Shown here: positions 1 to 10,256 of the stretch, piece by piece
Numbering within the stretch: position 1 is the stretch's first letter
Layout: each line of letters begins with the position of its first letter
From: Shewanella aquimarina
Lineage (GTDB): Bacteria; Pseudomonadota; Gammaproteobacteria; Enterobacterales; Shewanellaceae
Length of the DNA stretch: 64,000 bases
NCBI RefSeq assembly: GCF_023349185.1
Contig: NZ_JAKIKY010000006.1
Span: forward strand, 124,001 to 188,000
Reading direction: 5' to 3'
The notes under the pieces: model-generated
What the model saw: only the letters and a program-made list of their open reading frames with translations
Told to the model about the DNA's origin: nothing
The model's database searches: none
Program-made: the position numbers and the translations under genes

Positions 1-155
1 ACCTCGAATTGGACTGATTGGCCTGCTTTTAGAGTTCGATAGCCTTCCATTTCAATGGTAGAATAGTGTGCGAAAACGTCTTCACCACCAGCTTCAGGGC
101 AGATAAACCCGAATCCTTTGGCGTTGTTGAACCATTTCACAGTTCCGTTTGCCAT
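1..155 (-). CDS. cspD: Cold-shock-like protein CspD, 3' part cut off by window edge
   Basis: Reading the minus strand from an ATG at 155 gives a protein beginning [18 protein letters not shown], which carries the OB-fold cold-shock start and RNP1 (KGFGFI). An RNP2-like EDVFAHYS follows. The gene runs off the left edge after about 51 codons, so length and C-terminus are unknown. A GGAAG Shine-Dalgarno lies just upstream. CspD in E. coli is a stationary-phase inhibitor of DNA replication and sits next to clpS-clpA, divergently transcribed, as here. That neighbourhood, plus the CspD-like HYS in place of HFS, is why I call CspD rather than CspA. Function is inferred from family and position. Confidence 0.9.
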   Translation of the reverse strand, partial: MANGTVKWFNNAKGFGFICPEAGGEDVFAHYSTIEMEGYRTLKAGQSVQFE

Positions 156-399
156 ACTTCCACTTCCTTCTGTTGTTTACTGACCAGTAAGATAGTAAAA
201 CTTATGAGACGGGGTAAATTCACCGCTCGTTGAACAGAATGAAACCAGTAAAAGCGGATGTCAAGACCAATTTAACAAAAAGGCAACATTTGCGTTGTAT
301 TCGTCAGCAATTGGTTCTAATGGTCGGATGAGTAACAGGTTTATCCCGGCTGGTCAGCAACTTTTGGAAGAAGCCAAAACTAGAGGCTAATATTGAAAT

Positions 400-708
400 A
401 TGGGTAAAGTAGGTAATATTGAGCATATTGAAGAGCGTGCGGAAACAGAACTCATGCCGCCTTCGATGTACAAAGTGATCTTAAACAACGATGACTATAC
501 CCCGATGGACTTTGTCATCGAGGTGTTACAACTCTTTTTTAATAAAAATGAACAAGAAGCCACAGATATCATGTTGGCAATTCATCATCAGGGTAAGGGA
601 ATTTGCGGCGTTTTCCCTTTCGGCATTGCAGAAACCAAGGTCGCACAGGTAAATCAGTTTGCAAGACAAAACCAACATCCGTTACTGTGTTCATTAGAGA
701 AAGCCTGA
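400..708 (+). CDS. clpS: ATP-dependent Clp protease adaptor ClpS
   Basis: This 102-residue protein matches the ClpS family over its whole length: [24 protein letters not shown], then GKGICGVF and [12 protein letters not shown], ending [10 protein letters not shown]. The NDDYTPM segment and following helix form the pocket that binds N-terminal Leu, Phe, Tyr and Trp. ClpS delivers these N-degron substrates to ClpA. The gene is 35 bp ahead of clpA and very likely cotranscribed with it. Aat and Bpt, which add destabilising Leu/Phe to proteins, are encoded less than 4 kb away, so the pathway is genetically clustered. Confidence 0.97.
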   Translation: MGKVGNIEHIEERAETELMPPSMYKVILNNDDYTPMDFVIEVLQLFFNKNEQEATDIMLAIHHQGKGICGVFPFGIAETKVAQVNQFARQNQHPLLCSLEKA

Positions 709-743
709 ATATCGAAGTTTTGTGATTATTTTAGGGGGTGCTT

Positions 744-3002
744 ATGTTAAATAAAGATTTAGAGGTCACCTTGAATCTGGCATTTCAACAAGCCAGAGAC
801 GCGCGACACGAATACATGACCGTAGAGCATCTGCTATTGGCGTTAATCGATAATCCAGCGGCGCAAGAGGCGCTGCTCGCCTGCGGTGCAAACCTCGACA
901 AGTTAAGAGAAGAGGTGTCGAGTTTCATCGAACAGACCACACCTATCATCAGCGATCCTAACGACGACAGAGAAACCCAGCCCACTTTAGGTTTTCAGCG
1001 TGTATTGCAGCGCGCCGTCTTTCATGTGCAATCCTCTGGGCGTAACGAAGTCACTGGTGCCAACGTATTGGTGGCCATATTCAGTGAACAGGAGTCTCAG
1101 GCGGTTTATCTGCTGCGTAATGGCGAGATCACCCGCCTGGATGTGGTGAATTACATCTCCCATGGCGTGGCGCGTGATGAGCTGGATAATGCTCAGGAAC
1201 CCGAACAGATTGAAGATCACAGCGAATCGGAAGAGCGTAGCAAGCTGTCGCAATTTACCGCAAACCTGAATGAAGAGGCACGTAAGGGCAACATAGATCC
1301 CCTGATCGGCCGCAGCGATGAAATCGAGCGTTCGATTCAGATCCTCTGTCGTCGTCGCAAGAATAACCCGCTGCTGGTGGGGGAGGCCGGTGTCGGTAAG
1401 ACGGCGATCGCCGAGGGGCTCGCCTATCGTATCGTCAACGACGAGGTGCCCGAGGTGATGGCCGACGCCACCGTTTACTCGCTGGATCTCGGCGCCCTGT
1501 TGGCGGGTACTAAATACCGTGGCGACTTCGAGAAACGCTTTAAGAGCCTGCTTAAAGAGCTCTCGCAAGACAAACACGCTATCTTGTTTATCGATGAGAT
1601 CCACACCATTATCGGCGCAGGGGCTGCGTCCGGTGGCGTGATGGACGCCTCGAACTTGCTAAAACCCTTGCTATCTAGCGGTCATCTTCGCTGTATGGGT
1701 TCGACCACTTTCCAGGAGTATCAGAGCATCTTCGAGAAAGATCGTGCCCTGGCAAGGCGTTTCCAGAAGGTCGATATTAACGAGCCTTCGGTGGCAGAAA
1801 CCACCAAGATTCTGCAGGGCCTCAAGAGCAAGTACGAAGAGCATCACGGGGTGCGTTATACCCTAGCGGCCCTGTCGGTAGCGGCGCGTTTGGCGGATAA
1901 ACATATTAATGACAGGCATCTGCCGGATAAGGCGATCGATGTGATCGACGAGGCGGGTGCGCGCATGGCGATGCAGCCGGTCAGTAAACGCAAGAAAACC
2001 ATAGGTCAGGCGGAGATCGAGTCGATTATTGCCAAGATGGCGCGCATTCCTGAGAAGACTGTATCGGCAACCGACAAGGATATGCTGAAGAATCTCGAGC
2101 GCAATCTCAAGATGGTGGTGTTTGGTCAGGATAAGGCGATAGAAGCCTTAAGCTCGGCGATTCGCCTGTCACGCTCTGGCCTCAGCGGCGCCCACAAGCC
2201 CGTGGGGAGCTTCCTGTTTGCAGGCCCGACAGGTGTGGGTAAGACAGAGGTGACCAGCCAGCTGGCATCATGTCTCAGCCTCAAGCTGGTGCGCTTCGAC
2301 ATGTCCGAGTATATGGAGAGTCACACTGTGTCTCGCCTTATCGGTGCACCGCCAGGCTATGTTGGTTACGATCAGGGCGGCTTGTTAACCGATGCGGTGA
2401 TCAAGAACCCACATTGCGTGGTGCTGCTCGATGAGATCGAAAAGGCTCACCCCGATGTCTATAACCTACTGCTTCAGGTGATGGACCACGGTACCTTGAC
2501 CGACAACAATGGCCGCAAGGCGGACTTTAGGCACGTAACCCTGGTGATGACCACCAACGCGGGTGTTCAGGAGACGGTGCGTAAATCTATCGGCTTTAAG
2601 CAGCAGGATCATAGCCAGGATGCGCTGTCGGAGATCAATCGCGTCTTCTCTCCTGAGTTTAGAAACCGCTTAGATGAGATCATCTGGTTCAATCATCTGG
2701 ATATGACGGTCATCGCCAAGGTGGTCGACAAGTTCCTGGTCGAGCTACAGGCGCAACTGGATGAGAAATCTGTGGTGCTGGATGTCAGCGACGATGCCAG
2801 AACCTTATTGGCCGAGAAGGGCTATGATAAGGCGATGGGGGCACGGCCGATGGCTCGAGTGGTTACCGAGATGATCAAGCGGCCACTTGCCGATGAGATC
2901 CTCTTTGGTAAGCTGGAGAAGGGTGGTATTGCCCATGTGGATGTCGACGGCGACAAGTTGACCATCAAGGTCGAACAGTCGGAGCGGCTGACACAGGCAT
3001 AA
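744..3002 (+). CDS. clpA: ClpA, ATPase subunit of the ClpAP protease
   Basis: This is a 752-residue double AAA+ unfoldase. A Clp N-domain (about 1-145, with MTVEHLLLAL) is followed by the first AAA+ module with Walker A GEAGVGKT near residue 213 and Walker B LFIDEIHT. The second module has Walker A GPTGVGKT near residue 494 and VVLLDEIEKAH. IGAPPGYVGYDQGG is the conserved pore/ATP region. The ATG at 744 is preferred over the in-frame GTG at 738 because AGGGGG (733-738) is then correctly spaced and MLNKDLEVTLN aligns with E. coli MLNQELELSLN. ClpP is not encoded here. A strong terminator follows. Confidence 0.97.
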   Translation: MLNKDLEVTLNLAFQQARDARHEYMTVEHLLLALIDNPAAQEALLACGANLDKLREEVSSFIEQTTPIISDPNDDRETQPTLGFQRVLQRAVFHVQSSGRNEVTGANVLVAIFSEQESQAVYLLRNGEITRLDVVNYISHGVARDELDNAQEPEQIEDHSESEERSKLSQFTANLNEEARKGNIDPLIGRSDEIERSIQILCRRRKNNPLLVGEAGVGKTAIAEGLAYRIVNDEVPEVMADATVYSLDLGALLAGTKYRGDFEKRFKSLLKELSQDKHAILFIDEIHTIIGAGAASGGVMDASNLLKPLLSSGHLRCMGSTTFQEYQSIFEKDRALARRFQKVDINEPSVAETTKILQGLKSKYEEHHGVRYTLAALSVAARLADKHINDRHLPDKAIDVIDEAGARMAMQPVSKRKKTIGQAEIESIIAKMARIPEKTVSATDKDMLKNLERNLKMVVFGQDKAIEALSSAIRLSRSGLSGAHKPVGSFLFAGPTGVGKTEVTSQLASCLSLKLVRFDMSEYMESHTVSRLIGAPPGYVGYDQGGLLTDAVIKNPHCVVLLDEIEKAHPDVYNLLLQVMDHGTLTDNNGRKADFRHVTLVMTTNAGVQETVRKSIGFKQQDHSQDALSEINRVFSPEFRNRLDEIIWFNHLDMTVIAKVVDKFLVELQAQLDEKSVVLDVSDDARTLLAEKGYDKAMGARPMARVVTEMIKRPLADEILFGKLEKGGIAHVDVDGDKLTIKVEQSERLTQA

Positions 3003-3016
3003 TATACAGACGTAAT

Positions 3017-3043
3017 AAAAAGGCTGCATCTGCAGCCTTTTTT
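3017..3043 (+). terminator. Rho-independent terminator of clpS-clpA
   Basis: A near-perfect stem AAGGCTGCA / TGCAGCCTT with a 2-nt loop is followed by a T run. It starts 14 bp after the clpA stop. Confidence 0.9.
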
Positions 3044-3113
3044 CATGATTTGGACTATATGTCAGATCCTGCGTAGGTGCCAGTCTCTGCCATTGTCGCT
3101 ATCGATTAGGAAC

Positions 3114-3138
3114 AAAAAAACCGGCACTGCCGGTTTTT
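3114..3138 (-). terminator. Rho-independent terminator of infA
   Basis: A CCGGC / GCCGG hairpin is flanked by A7 and T5, so on the minus strand it ends in seven Ts. It lies 20 bp after the infA stop and can also stop plus-strand transcripts leaving clpA. Confidence 0.85.
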
Positions 3139-3157
3139 ATTATTCGCAAGCTAACGA

Positions 3158-3379
<222 letters not shown>

Positions 3380-3506
3380 TCAGTTATCCTGTTAGCCTTC
3401 AAATATTAAAAACGGGCGTATCATGCCGCAAATTAGCGCTTCTGTAAAGAGGTGTTCGTTATCTGGGCAAATATCTGTTTGCTTTATTTTTTCTAATTAA
3501 GCGCGC

Positions 3507-4211
3507 TTATTCACTGCGTTGCCAACCGTTTGCGGTCAATATCTCATAGGGATGGTAGGCCGTCTTATAATTCATTTTTCGTGACTCATGGATTTGATAA
3601 CCCAGGTAGAGGTACTCCTTGTGCATCTGCTTGGCAAGTTCGCACTGCAGCAGGATCATCAAAGAGCCCAGAGAGCGTTTGTCCAGCTCTGGTGCAAAAA
3701 AGCTATAGATGGCCGACAGGCTGTTGGGTAAGAGGTCGGTGATCGCCACGCCAATCAGCTCGTCGTTCAGGCGAAGCTCCAACAGTTTTGGGGGGTGCCA
3801 GCTACACTGCACGAAATGATCGTACTGCTCTCTCGAAGGCGGATACATGGGACCGTCATGGTGGCGCGCCTTGATGTACCTGTCATAGAGCGCATAGTGC
3901 TCATCGGTGCAGTTGTCGACTAAGTGCCAACTTACGTCTCTGTTCTGTTTCAGGGTGCGTTTCTGGCGGCGTGACGGGATAAAGGTATCGACCGGAATGC
4001 GAATGGGCAGACAGGCCTGACAGTGTGGGCAATGTGGCTTATAGATGGTCTCACCACTACGACGAAATCCCAGAGCGAGCAGTTTCTCAAACAAGGTCAA
4101 GTCGAGCGACTCCTCCTGCAGCACCAATAGCTGTTCCTGCTTATTGGGCAGGTAACTGCAGTCGAAGGTATGTGTCATACCCACCTGTATGGTGTCGGAT
4201 CTAGAGTTCAA
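3507..4211 (-). CDS. bpt: Aspartate/glutamate leucyltransferase (Bpt)
   Basis: This 234-residue protein belongs to the ATE/Bpt family. It has an N-terminal [13 protein letters not shown] segment, a [14 protein letters not shown] cysteine cluster, and a GNAT-like C-terminal half with [14 protein letters not shown] and YLYLGYQI. Bpt transfers Leu from Leu-tRNA to proteins with N-terminal Asp or Glu, making them ClpS substrates. The start is a TTG at 4211 with AGAGGTG upstream; it keeps the usual ten residues before the CSYLP motif. An internal ATG (MTHTF) is the alternative. It overlaps the end of aat by 11 bp. Some databases call such genes arginyltransferase; leucyl specificity is inferred from bacterial members. 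Confidence 0.93.
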   Translation of the reverse strand: MNSRSDTIQVGMTHTFDCSYLPNKQEQLLVLQEESLDLTLFEKLLALGFRRSGETIYKPHCPHCQACLPIRIPVDTFIPSRRQKRTLKQNRDVSWHLVDNCTDEHYALYDRYIKARHHDGPMYPPSREQYDHFVQCSWHPPKLLELRLNDELIGVAITDLLPNSLSAIYSFFAPELDKRSLGSLMILLQCELAKQMHKEYLYLGYQIHESRKMNYKTAYHPYEILTANGWQRSE

Positions 4212-4911
4212 TCTGCACCTCTTGTGGGTGCCAGGCGTCGCTGGCGACCTCGGTATCGCGAAAGCGCTTCAATAGATTGATGAAATCCGCTCGTTTTAAC
4301 GCCTTGGCGCCCAGTGAGGCCAGATGAGGATTCATGACCTGGGCGTCGATTAATCGGTACCTGTGTGACAACAGGTGCTGATGCAACATGGCCATAGCCG
4401 CCTTGGAGGCATTGCTTTGCAGGTGAAACATGGATTCGCCACAAAATACCTGGCCAACCGCTACCCCATAGAGGCCACCAATGAGTTTATCGCCGTCCCA
4501 CACCTCGACCGAATGGGCCTTGTTATATTGGTGCAATGCCTTATAGGCCTGCTGTATCTCTAAGGTGATCCAGGTGCCTTCCTTGCCTTGGCGGGTGAGG
4601 GCACAGTGCTCTATCACCTGATTAAAGGCACGGTTGACGCTAAAGCGCCATTGACGGCGTTTAATATCACGTTTCAAGCTGCGACTCACCTTGAGCGCGC
4701 CGGGCACGAACACGGCTCTAGGGTCGGGCGACCACCAGAGGATAGGGTCGTTTTCGTTAAACCAGGGGAAAATCCCCTCATAGTAGGCATTGAGTAGGCG
4801 TTTGGGGTGTAGATCGCCACCGATGGCCAAGAGTCCGTTTGGATCGGTCAGGGCAAACTCCGGAGAAGGGAACTTTGCCAGCTCATGATTTAAATAGGAC
4901 AGTGAGTTCAC
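4201..4911 (-). CDS. aat: Leucyl/phenylalanyl-tRNA-protein transferase
   Basis: A 236-residue Aat homologue. It has [21 protein letters not shown] at the N-terminus, then the family block [23 protein letters not shown], the EGTWIT motif, [17 protein letters not shown] and the C-terminal [16 protein letters not shown]. Aat transfers Leu or Phe to N-terminal Lys/Arg, creating type 2 N-degrons read by ClpS. The start is GTG at 4911 with no clear Shine-Dalgarno. The gene is translationally coupled to bpt (11-bp overlap) and diverges from the 4964 gene across a 52-bp gap. Confidence 0.96.
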   Translation of the reverse strand: MNSLSYLNHELAKFPSPEFALTDPNGLLAIGGDLHPKRLLNAYYEGIFPWFNENDPILWWSPDPRAVFVPGALKVSRSLKRDIKRRQWRFSVNRAFNQVIEHCALTRQGKEGTWITLEIQQAYKALHQYNKAHSVEVWDGDKLIGGLYGVAVGQVFCGESMFHLQSNASKAAMAMLHQHLLSHRYRLIDAQVMNPHLASLGAKALKRADFINLLKRFRDTEVASDAWHPQEVQIEL

Positions 4912-4963
4912 AATTGCGTAAAATTAGTTATCGGCCTCTTTATAAGTTAGCGGAAAACCTCTT

Positions 4964-5455
4964 ATGTTGAAACCTACACCCAGCCTCTTTCGCTTCATTT
5001 GGTCAGTTTTTATCTTGGTTGCCAGCCTGGGACTGAGTACTAGTGCCAGTGCGGCCTATGAGCGCAATCAAGCAGTCCCTGTCGAGAAGGTAGAGTATGG
5101 TTATATCACCTCGGTACGTAACATTACTCAGACTCAGTTGGTGGAAGACCGTAACCAAGGTTGGCGTACTTTTGGTGGTGCCCTGATCGGTGGCGTCATA
5201 GGCCATCAGTTTGGTGGCGGCAGCGGTCAGGATGTGGCTACGGTGTTGGGCGCCCTGATAGGGGGCGGTATAGGGCACAGTGCCGGCGGCGACTATTATC
5301 AGCAACTAAAGTTGGTCGAGCTGATGATACGTTATGAAGATGGCCAGGAGGTGATGGTGATCCAAGACTTAGATCCCGGCATGATCTTTAACGTCGATGA
5401 CGAGGTGCGCGTGGTTTATCTTCAGGGAGGCGTGCGAGTCGATCTGGCGATGTAG
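4964..5455 (+). CDS. Glycine-zipper 2TM (SlyB/RcnB-like) envelope protein
   Basis: This 163-residue protein has a signal peptide (hydrophobic FIWSVFILVASLGLSTSASA, cut near residue 30) and no lipobox Cys. Two glycine-zipper segments follow, GGALIGGVIGHQFGGG and GALIGGGIGHSAGGD, at about residues 67-107. The remainder is an acidic C-terminal domain. The 17-kDa-antigen/SlyB/YMGG families have this architecture and insert in or associate with the outer membrane. The exact role is unknown. It is a single-gene unit followed by a bidirectional terminator. Confidence 0.75.
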   Translation: MLKPTPSLFRFIWSVFILVASLGLSTSASAAYERNQAVPVEKVEYGYITSVRNITQTQLVEDRNQGWRTFGGALIGGVIGHQFGGGSGQDVATVLGALIGGGIGHSAGGDYYQQLKLVELMIRYEDGQEVMVIQDLDPGMIFNVDDEVRVVYLQGGVRVDLAM

Positions 5456-5488
5456 CAGGCGTGTAGCTATTGCAGAGTTATATTCAAT

Positions 5489-5516
5489 AAAAAAGGAGCC
5501 CTGAGGCTCCTTTTTT
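5489..5516. terminator. Bidirectional terminator between convergent genes
   Basis: AAGGAGCC / GGCTCCTT with a CTGA loop is flanked by A and T runs on both sides. It serves the gene ending at 5455 (+) and the one ending at 5536 (-). Confidence 0.9.
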
Positions 5517-5535
5517 ATAACAACATCTTGCTTGG

Positions 5536-5895
5536 TTAGAAGCCGCGAGGAAGCTGTCCTTTACCCGCCAGCTTAGCACGCCATAGTTCTTTCGGTGTCA
5601 TGCCACCAGAGGTAGACTTGCTGGCTTTTGCTTCCGCCTTAGACTTGGCTGCTTTCGCAGGCGCGGCCTTCTTAGGTGCAGCCTTTGCTTTTTCCGCTTT
5701 TGCCGGTGCCTTAGCTACTGGAGCTTGCTCACCTTGTTCAGCCAACATAGCTTCTAAATCACTAAAGCGAAGAGACTTACCACCATCGATCTTATACCAG
5801 CTTCCTTTCTGCTCGATAGTAACACTCTTACCCTGCGCCTTGCTCAATGCAGACTCGAGTGCGCTGATCACCTCTTCTTTGGTCAACTTTGACAT
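5536..5895 (-). CDS. Uncharacterised Ala/Lys-rich small protein
   Basis: I do not recognise this 119-residue protein. Residues 1-52 look like a compact helical/beta domain (MSKLTKEEVISALESAL, GSWYKIDGGKSLRFSDLEAML). Residues 55-95 are an Ala/Lys/Pro low-complexity linker (AKAPAKAEKAKAAPKKAAPAK) like the basic tails of histone H1-type or nucleoid proteins. The end is a conserved-looking GGMTPKELWRAKLAGKGQLPRGF. It is strongly basic overall with no signal peptide. Nucleic-acid binding is only an inference from composition. A single-gene unit with a clean shared terminator suggests a real gene. Confidence 0.75.
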   Translation of the reverse strand: MSKLTKEEVISALESALSKAQGKSVTIEQKGSWYKIDGGKSLRFSDLEAMLAEQGEQAPVAKAPAKAEKAKAAPKKAAPAKAAKSKAEAKASKSTSGGMTPKELWRAKLAGKGQLPRGF

Positions 5896-6106
5896 AGTAT
5901 TAACCTATTTCTTTTAATGTGTAATTGAAGGTTTGGCCTAATTTTATAGTCCAAAGGCCTGAATTGTCCAATTTTCACAGAAATTCAACGTATTTCTATG
6001 AACTGAGGCCCAGATATGGCTAAACTAGGCGCTATCGCCACGGCCATTTTTTTCGTTTTTGAACGGGGAATCGGCCAAAGTTATCTGATTCATATGAGGA
6101 GCTTAG

Positions 6107-6859
6107 ATGAATCGCACAGCATTGACTCGATACCTCACGGAATTTCTGCAGGTAGGCAACTATAAGGACTATGCCCCCAACGGGCTCCAGGTCGAGGGTA
6201 AAGAGCGGATCAAGACGATTGTCACTGGGGTGACCGCCTGTCAGGCATTGATCGATAGGGCGGTTGAGCTAAAAGCCGATGCCTTGCTGGTGCACCATGG
6301 TTTCTTCTGGAAGGGAGAGCCTGAACCCATTACCGGCATGAAGTATCGCCGAATCAAGTCGCTGATCACCAATGATATTAACCTCTTTGGTTACCATCTG
6401 CCGTTAGATGGTCACCCTATGCTGGGTAACAACGCGGAGTTGGCTCGCGAGCTTGGGATCATAGATGCCGAATCGGTTGAAGGGGTCGCCCAGGGGCTGG
6501 TCTGGCAGGGACGTCTCGATGAGCCTATGGCGCCGAGTGCGTTTGCCGAGCACTTGGCGGGCGTTCTGGGCCGTCAGGCATTACACCTGGGTGAGAGCAA
6601 CAAGCCGATTCATCGCCTGGCCTGGTGTAGCGGCGGAGCACAAGATTATATCGATATCGCCGTCGAACTGGGCGTTGATGCCTTTATCAGTGGCGAGGTG
6701 TCTGAGCGTACCTTCCACAGTGCAGTTGAACAGGATATTCACTATTATGCCGCAGGCCATCACGCCACGGAAAGGTTCGGCATCAGGGCATTGGGTGAAC
6801 ACCTGGCTAACGAGTTTGGCCTGACTCACCATTTTGTGGATATCGACAATCCTGTGTAA
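6107..6859 (+). CDS. Nif3-like dinuclear metal-binding protein (YbgI)
   Basis: A 250-residue member of the Nif3/DUF34 family, close to E. coli YbgI (247). Metal ligands are visible in LLVHHGFFW, in the HLPLDGHPMLGNN block, and near the C-terminus in GEVSERTFHSAVEQ and YAAGHHATERFG. Family members form toroidal hexamers with a two-metal centre. The activity is unsettled: GTP cyclohydrolase-like and metal-chaperone roles have been proposed. It is a single-gene unit convergent with metG, with a shared terminator. Confidence 0.92.
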   Translation: MNRTALTRYLTEFLQVGNYKDYAPNGLQVEGKERIKTIVTGVTACQALIDRAVELKADALLVHHGFFWKGEPEPITGMKYRRIKSLITNDINLFGYHLPLDGHPMLGNNAELARELGIIDAESVEGVAQGLVWQGRLDEPMAPSAFAEHLAGVLGRQALHLGESNKPIHRLAWCSGGAQDYIDIAVELGVDAFISGEVSERTFHSAVEQDIHYYAAGHHATERFGIRALGEHLANEFGLTHHFVDIDNPV

Positions 6860-6886
6860 CGCATCTTTTAGTTGAGTCGCTAAAAG

Positions 6887-6913
6887 AAAAGGCCGCTAGT
6901 AGCGGCCTTTTTT
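6887..6913. terminator. Bidirectional terminator between ybgI-like gene and metG
   Basis: AAAAGGCCGCT / AGCGGCCTTTTTT with an AGT loop lies between two convergent genes, 38 bp from the metG stop. Confidence 0.88.
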
Positions 6914-6950
6914 GTCATATCGGTACACAACCGATTACCTGGATAGCGAC

Positions 6951-8972
6951 TTATTTAACGCGCATGCCAGGCTGCGCGCCTTCATGGGGCTCCAGGATCC
7001 ATAGATCTTTCTTACCCGGCCCCGCGGCCAGCACCATGCCTTCAGACATGCCGAAACGCATCTTACGTGGCGCCAGGTTGGCCACCATCACGGTCAGCTT
7101 GCCTTCCAGATCTTCTGGTGCGTAGGCAGACTTGATACCGGCAAACACCTGTTTAGTCTCGCCGCCCAGATCCAGCTGAAGCTTGAGTAGCTTGTTGGCT
7201 TCTGGCACATGTTCCGCCTTGGCGATGCGGGCAATACGCAGATCTAACTTGGCAAAGTCATCGAAGCCGATCTCTTCGCTGATCGGGTCGAGAGCCAGCT
7301 GGCTCTTTGGCGCCTCGGCGACCTGCAGGTTTTCGGTAGACGCTTCGATGATGGCTTCGATGTTTTTCATCTCGACACGTTGCATCAAGGCCTTGAACGG
7401 CGCGATTTCATGGCCGCTCAGATCCTTGGCCAGATCATTCCAGGTCAGCTCAAGTTGTAGGAAGGCTTCAACATCCTGGGCCAGTTTTGGCAGCACAGGC
7501 TTGAGGTAGGTCACCAGAATACGGAACAGATTCAGTGCATTGCTACATACCTGATGGGCTTCTTCTTGCTTATCTTCCTGCTTCACCAGCTGCCATGGCG
7601 CGGCATCGGCCACATAGGCGTTGGCGATATCGGCTAGGGCCATGATCTCACGCATCGCCTTGCCAAATTCGCGAGTCTCGTAAAACTCGGCAATAGCATC
7701 AGCCTTGGCGAGGAAGGTCTCGCTCAGGCTATTATCGGCTACCTTGGCCAGCTTGCCATCGAAGCGCTTGCTGATAAAGCCAGCAGTGCGAGAGGCGAGG
7801 TTAACCAGTTTACCGACGAGATCTGAGTTGACGCGCTGGGCGAAGTCTTCCAGGTTCAGGTCGAGATCGTCGATGCGGCTGCTGAGCTTGGCGGCGTAGT
7901 AGTAACGCAGGTACTCAGGATTTAAGTTATCCAGATAGGTTCTGGCCTTGATGAAGGTACCCTTAGACTTTGACATCTTGGCGCCATTTACCGTCACATA
8001 GCCGTGGGCATACACGCTGTTTGGCTTACGGAAACCCGCGCCTTCGAGCATGGCTGGCCAGAAGAGGCTGTGGAAGTAGACGATATCTTTTCCGATGAAG
8101 TGGTATACCTCGGCGGTAGAGTCTTTGGCCCAGAACTCGTCGAAGTTAAGGTCGCCGCGCTTGTTACACAGGTTCTTGAACGAGCCCATGTAACCGATAG
8201 GGGCGTCCAGCCAGACGTAGAAGAACTTACCCGGTGCATCGGGGATCTCGAAACCAAAGTAAGGTGCATCACGGGTGATGTCCCACTGCTGCAGGCCTTG
8301 TTCGAACCATTCGCCCAGCTTGTTCGCCATCTCTTGTTGCAGGGAACCTGAACGGGTCCACTCTTTCAACATCTCTTCGAAGGCAGGCAGGTCGAAGAAG
8401 AAGTGTTCTGTCTCCTTCATCACAGGTGTGGCACCGGATACCGCCGACTTAGGATCGATCAGATCCGTCGGGCTGTAGGTTGCGCCGCAGCTGTCACAGT
8501 TGTCGCCATATTGATCCACAGACTTACACTTAGGGCAGGTGCCCTTAACGAAGCGATCCGGCAGGAACATAGACTTTTCTGGGTCGAACAGCTGAGAGAT
8601 GGTCTTAGACTTGATATAGCCGCCATCGCGAAGCTTGAGATAGATCTCGCTCGCCAGCTCACGGTTCTCGTCGCTGTGGGTGCTGTGGAAATTATCGAAC
8701 TGAATATTAAAGTCGGCAAAATCCTGCTGATGCTCTTTCTGTACCTGAGCGATCATCTCCTCTGGCGCCATGCCGAGTTGCTGTGCCTTAAGCATGATGG
8801 GCGTGCCGTGGGCATCGTCTGCACAGATATAGTGACACTCGTGGCCGCGTAGCTTTTGAAAACGCGCCCAGATATCGGTTTGAATATATTCAAGCATGTG
8901 ACCTAAATGAATGGGGCCATTAGCGTACGGAAGTGCGCTGGTCACGAGAATTTTACGTTGTGAAGTTGCCAT
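6951..8972 (-). CDS. metG: Methionyl-tRNA synthetase
   Basis: This is a 673-residue class I synthetase. It has the HIGH-type motif [15 protein letters not shown] near residue 15, and a zinc knuckle (CPKC then CDSC) near 143-161. The KMSKS loop AKMSKSKGT sits near residue 333. Catalytic Met-binding segments [14 protein letters not shown] are intact. The last 105 or so residues ([30 protein letters not shown]) form the EMAP/Trbp111 tRNA-binding dimerisation domain. It charges tRNA-Met and initiator tRNA. It diverges from apbC across a 159-bp gap, an arrangement also found in E. coli. Confidence 0.98.
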   Translation of the reverse strand: MATSQRKILVTSALPYANGPIHLGHMLEYIQTDIWARFQKLRGHECHYICADDAHGTPIMLKAQQLGMAPEEMIAQVQKEHQQDFADFNIQFDNFHSTHSDENRELASEIYLKLRDGGYIKSKTISQLFDPEKSMFLPDRFVKGTCPKCKSVDQYGDNCDSCGATYSPTDLIDPKSAVSGATPVMKETEHFFFDLPAFEEMLKEWTRSGSLQQEMANKLGEWFEQGLQQWDITRDAPYFGFEIPDAPGKFFYVWLDAPIGYMGSFKNLCNKRGDLNFDEFWAKDSTAEVYHFIGKDIVYFHSLFWPAMLEGAGFRKPNSVYAHGYVTVNGAKMSKSKGTFIKARTYLDNLNPEYLRYYYAAKLSSRIDDLDLNLEDFAQRVNSDLVGKLVNLASRTAGFISKRFDGKLAKVADNSLSETFLAKADAIAEFYETREFGKAMREIMALADIANAYVADAAPWQLVKQEDKQEEAHQVCSNALNLFRILVTYLKPVLPKLAQDVEAFLQLELTWNDLAKDLSGHEIAPFKALMQRVEMKNIEAIIEASTENLQVAEAPKSQLALDPISEEIGFDDFAKLDLRIARIAKAEHVPEANKLLKLQLDLGGETKQVFAGIKSAYAPEDLEGKLTVMVANLAPRKMRFGMSEGMVLAAGPGKKDLWILEPHEGAQPGMRVK

Positions 8973-9131
8973 CTTGTCTCTAAATCAGTAAGTGCCCAAA
9001 AAGAATGGCATAGATACTAACCGATCATCGCTAAAGTTTCATCAAAACCTGCTTTAAGTGAACTAAATCTATCCGAATATGAGGAGTTTTTCTGATACAC
9101 TTAGCCAAATTTATTTTTGGAGGTAGTCGTT

Positions 9132-10244
9132 TTGTCTTCAGCGTCTCAGAATTATCATCTTCATGATGATCTGCTCGGTCCGGTTTTGGCCATTTTAGAT
9201 GCCCATCAAGACCCCTATTTAATGCAAGGTCTCGTCAGCGCAGGTTGTGTCACCAAGCTGGATATTGAAGGCAAGCGATTGCAACTCGGGCTGTGTTACC
9301 CCTATCCCTGTCAGAGCCAGTATCGCGATACGGTAATGGCAATCACCAACAAGCTGGCGGTACTCGATGCCATCGATGAGGTCGAGTGTGAAATCGATTT
9401 CCAACCCGCGGTGATCTCGGCCGGCGCCGTCGAGCCGCTACCCAATGTGAAGCAAGTGATTGCCGTTGCCTCGGGCAAGGGCGGTGTGGGCAAATCGACC
9501 ACCTCGGTTAACCTGGCGCTGGCGCTCGCGGCAGAAGGCGCCAAGGTTGGCATTCTCGATGCCGATATCTATGGCCCCTCTATTCCTTTAATGCTGGGTG
9601 TCCCCAATTTTAACCCTGTTTCACCAGACGGCAAGATGATGACCGCGGCTGAGGCCCATGGTATCGCCGCCCAGTCTATCGGTTTTATCGTCAGTGGTGA
9701 TGAGGCCGCCGTATGGCGCGGCCCAATGGCGGCGGGCGCACTGGCGCAGCTGCTTAATGAGACCTTGTGGCCCGAGCTGGATTACCTGGTGATCGACATG
9801 CCACCGGGCACTGGCGACATTCAGCTGACCCTGTCACAGAAGGTGCCTGTAAGCGGCGCCGTGGTAGTGACCACCCCGCAAGATATCGCCCTGGCCGATG
9901 CCAAGAAGGGGATCAGCATGTTCCAAAAGGTCAACATTCCCGTATTAGGGATTGTCGAGAACATGAGTTTCCATATTTGTAGCGACTGTGGTCATAAGGA
10001 GCACCTCTTCGGTGAGGATGGCGGCCTTAAGATGGCAGCGCGTTATAATGTACCACTATTGGGGCAGTTACCGCTGCAACTTAATATCCGCGAGGATGTG
10101 GATAGAGGCACGCCGAGCGTAGTGGCGGATGGTGAGAGCCAGGTGGCCTTGTTGTATAAGGAGATCGCCAGAAAGGTGGGGGCACAACTTGCCCTGAGCC
10201 AGACACAGAGTGTCGTATCTATTTCAATTTCAGATGATGAGTAA
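9132..10244 (+). CDS. apbC: Iron-sulfur cluster carrier ATPase ApbC/Mrp
   Basis: A 370-residue P-loop protein. The N-terminal DUF59-like domain (about 1-95) is followed by the deviant Walker A GKGGVGKST, then DADIYGPSIPLMLG and VIDMPPGTGDIQLTL. A C-terminal CSDCG pair can bridge an Fe-S cluster between subunits. I chose TTG at 9132 because GGAGG (9119-9123) is 8 nt upstream; an earlier TTG at 9117 overlaps that site. It opens the + strand run ending with tatD; udk follows after 12 bp. Confidence 0.95.
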   Translation: MSSASQNYHLHDDLLGPVLAILDAHQDPYLMQGLVSAGCVTKLDIEGKRLQLGLCYPYPCQSQYRDTVMAITNKLAVLDAIDEVECEIDFQPAVISAGAVEPLPNVKQVIAVASGKGGVGKSTTSVNLALALAAEGAKVGILDADIYGPSIPLMLGVPNFNPVSPDGKMMTAAEAHGIAAQSIGFIVSGDEAAVWRGPMAAGALAQLLNETLWPELDYLVIDMPPGTGDIQLTLSQKVPVSGAVVVTTPQDIALADAKKGISMFQKVNIPVLGIVENMSFHICSDCGHKEHLFGEDGGLKMAARYNVPLLGQLPLQLNIREDVDRGTPSVVADGESQVALLYKEIARKVGAQLALSQTQSVVSISISDDE

Positions 10245-10256
10245 GGTTTACAAAGC

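Noticed and set aside
987..1604. 205-codon open frame antisense to clpA
   Set aside because: It lies wholly within clpA, has no ribosome site and no family-like motifs; clpA explains the region.
3507..4211. Eukaryotic-type arginyltransferase (Ate1)
   Set aside because: Size and the CPHCQAC pattern fit bacterial Bpt, which transfers Leu, and the gene is coupled to aat.
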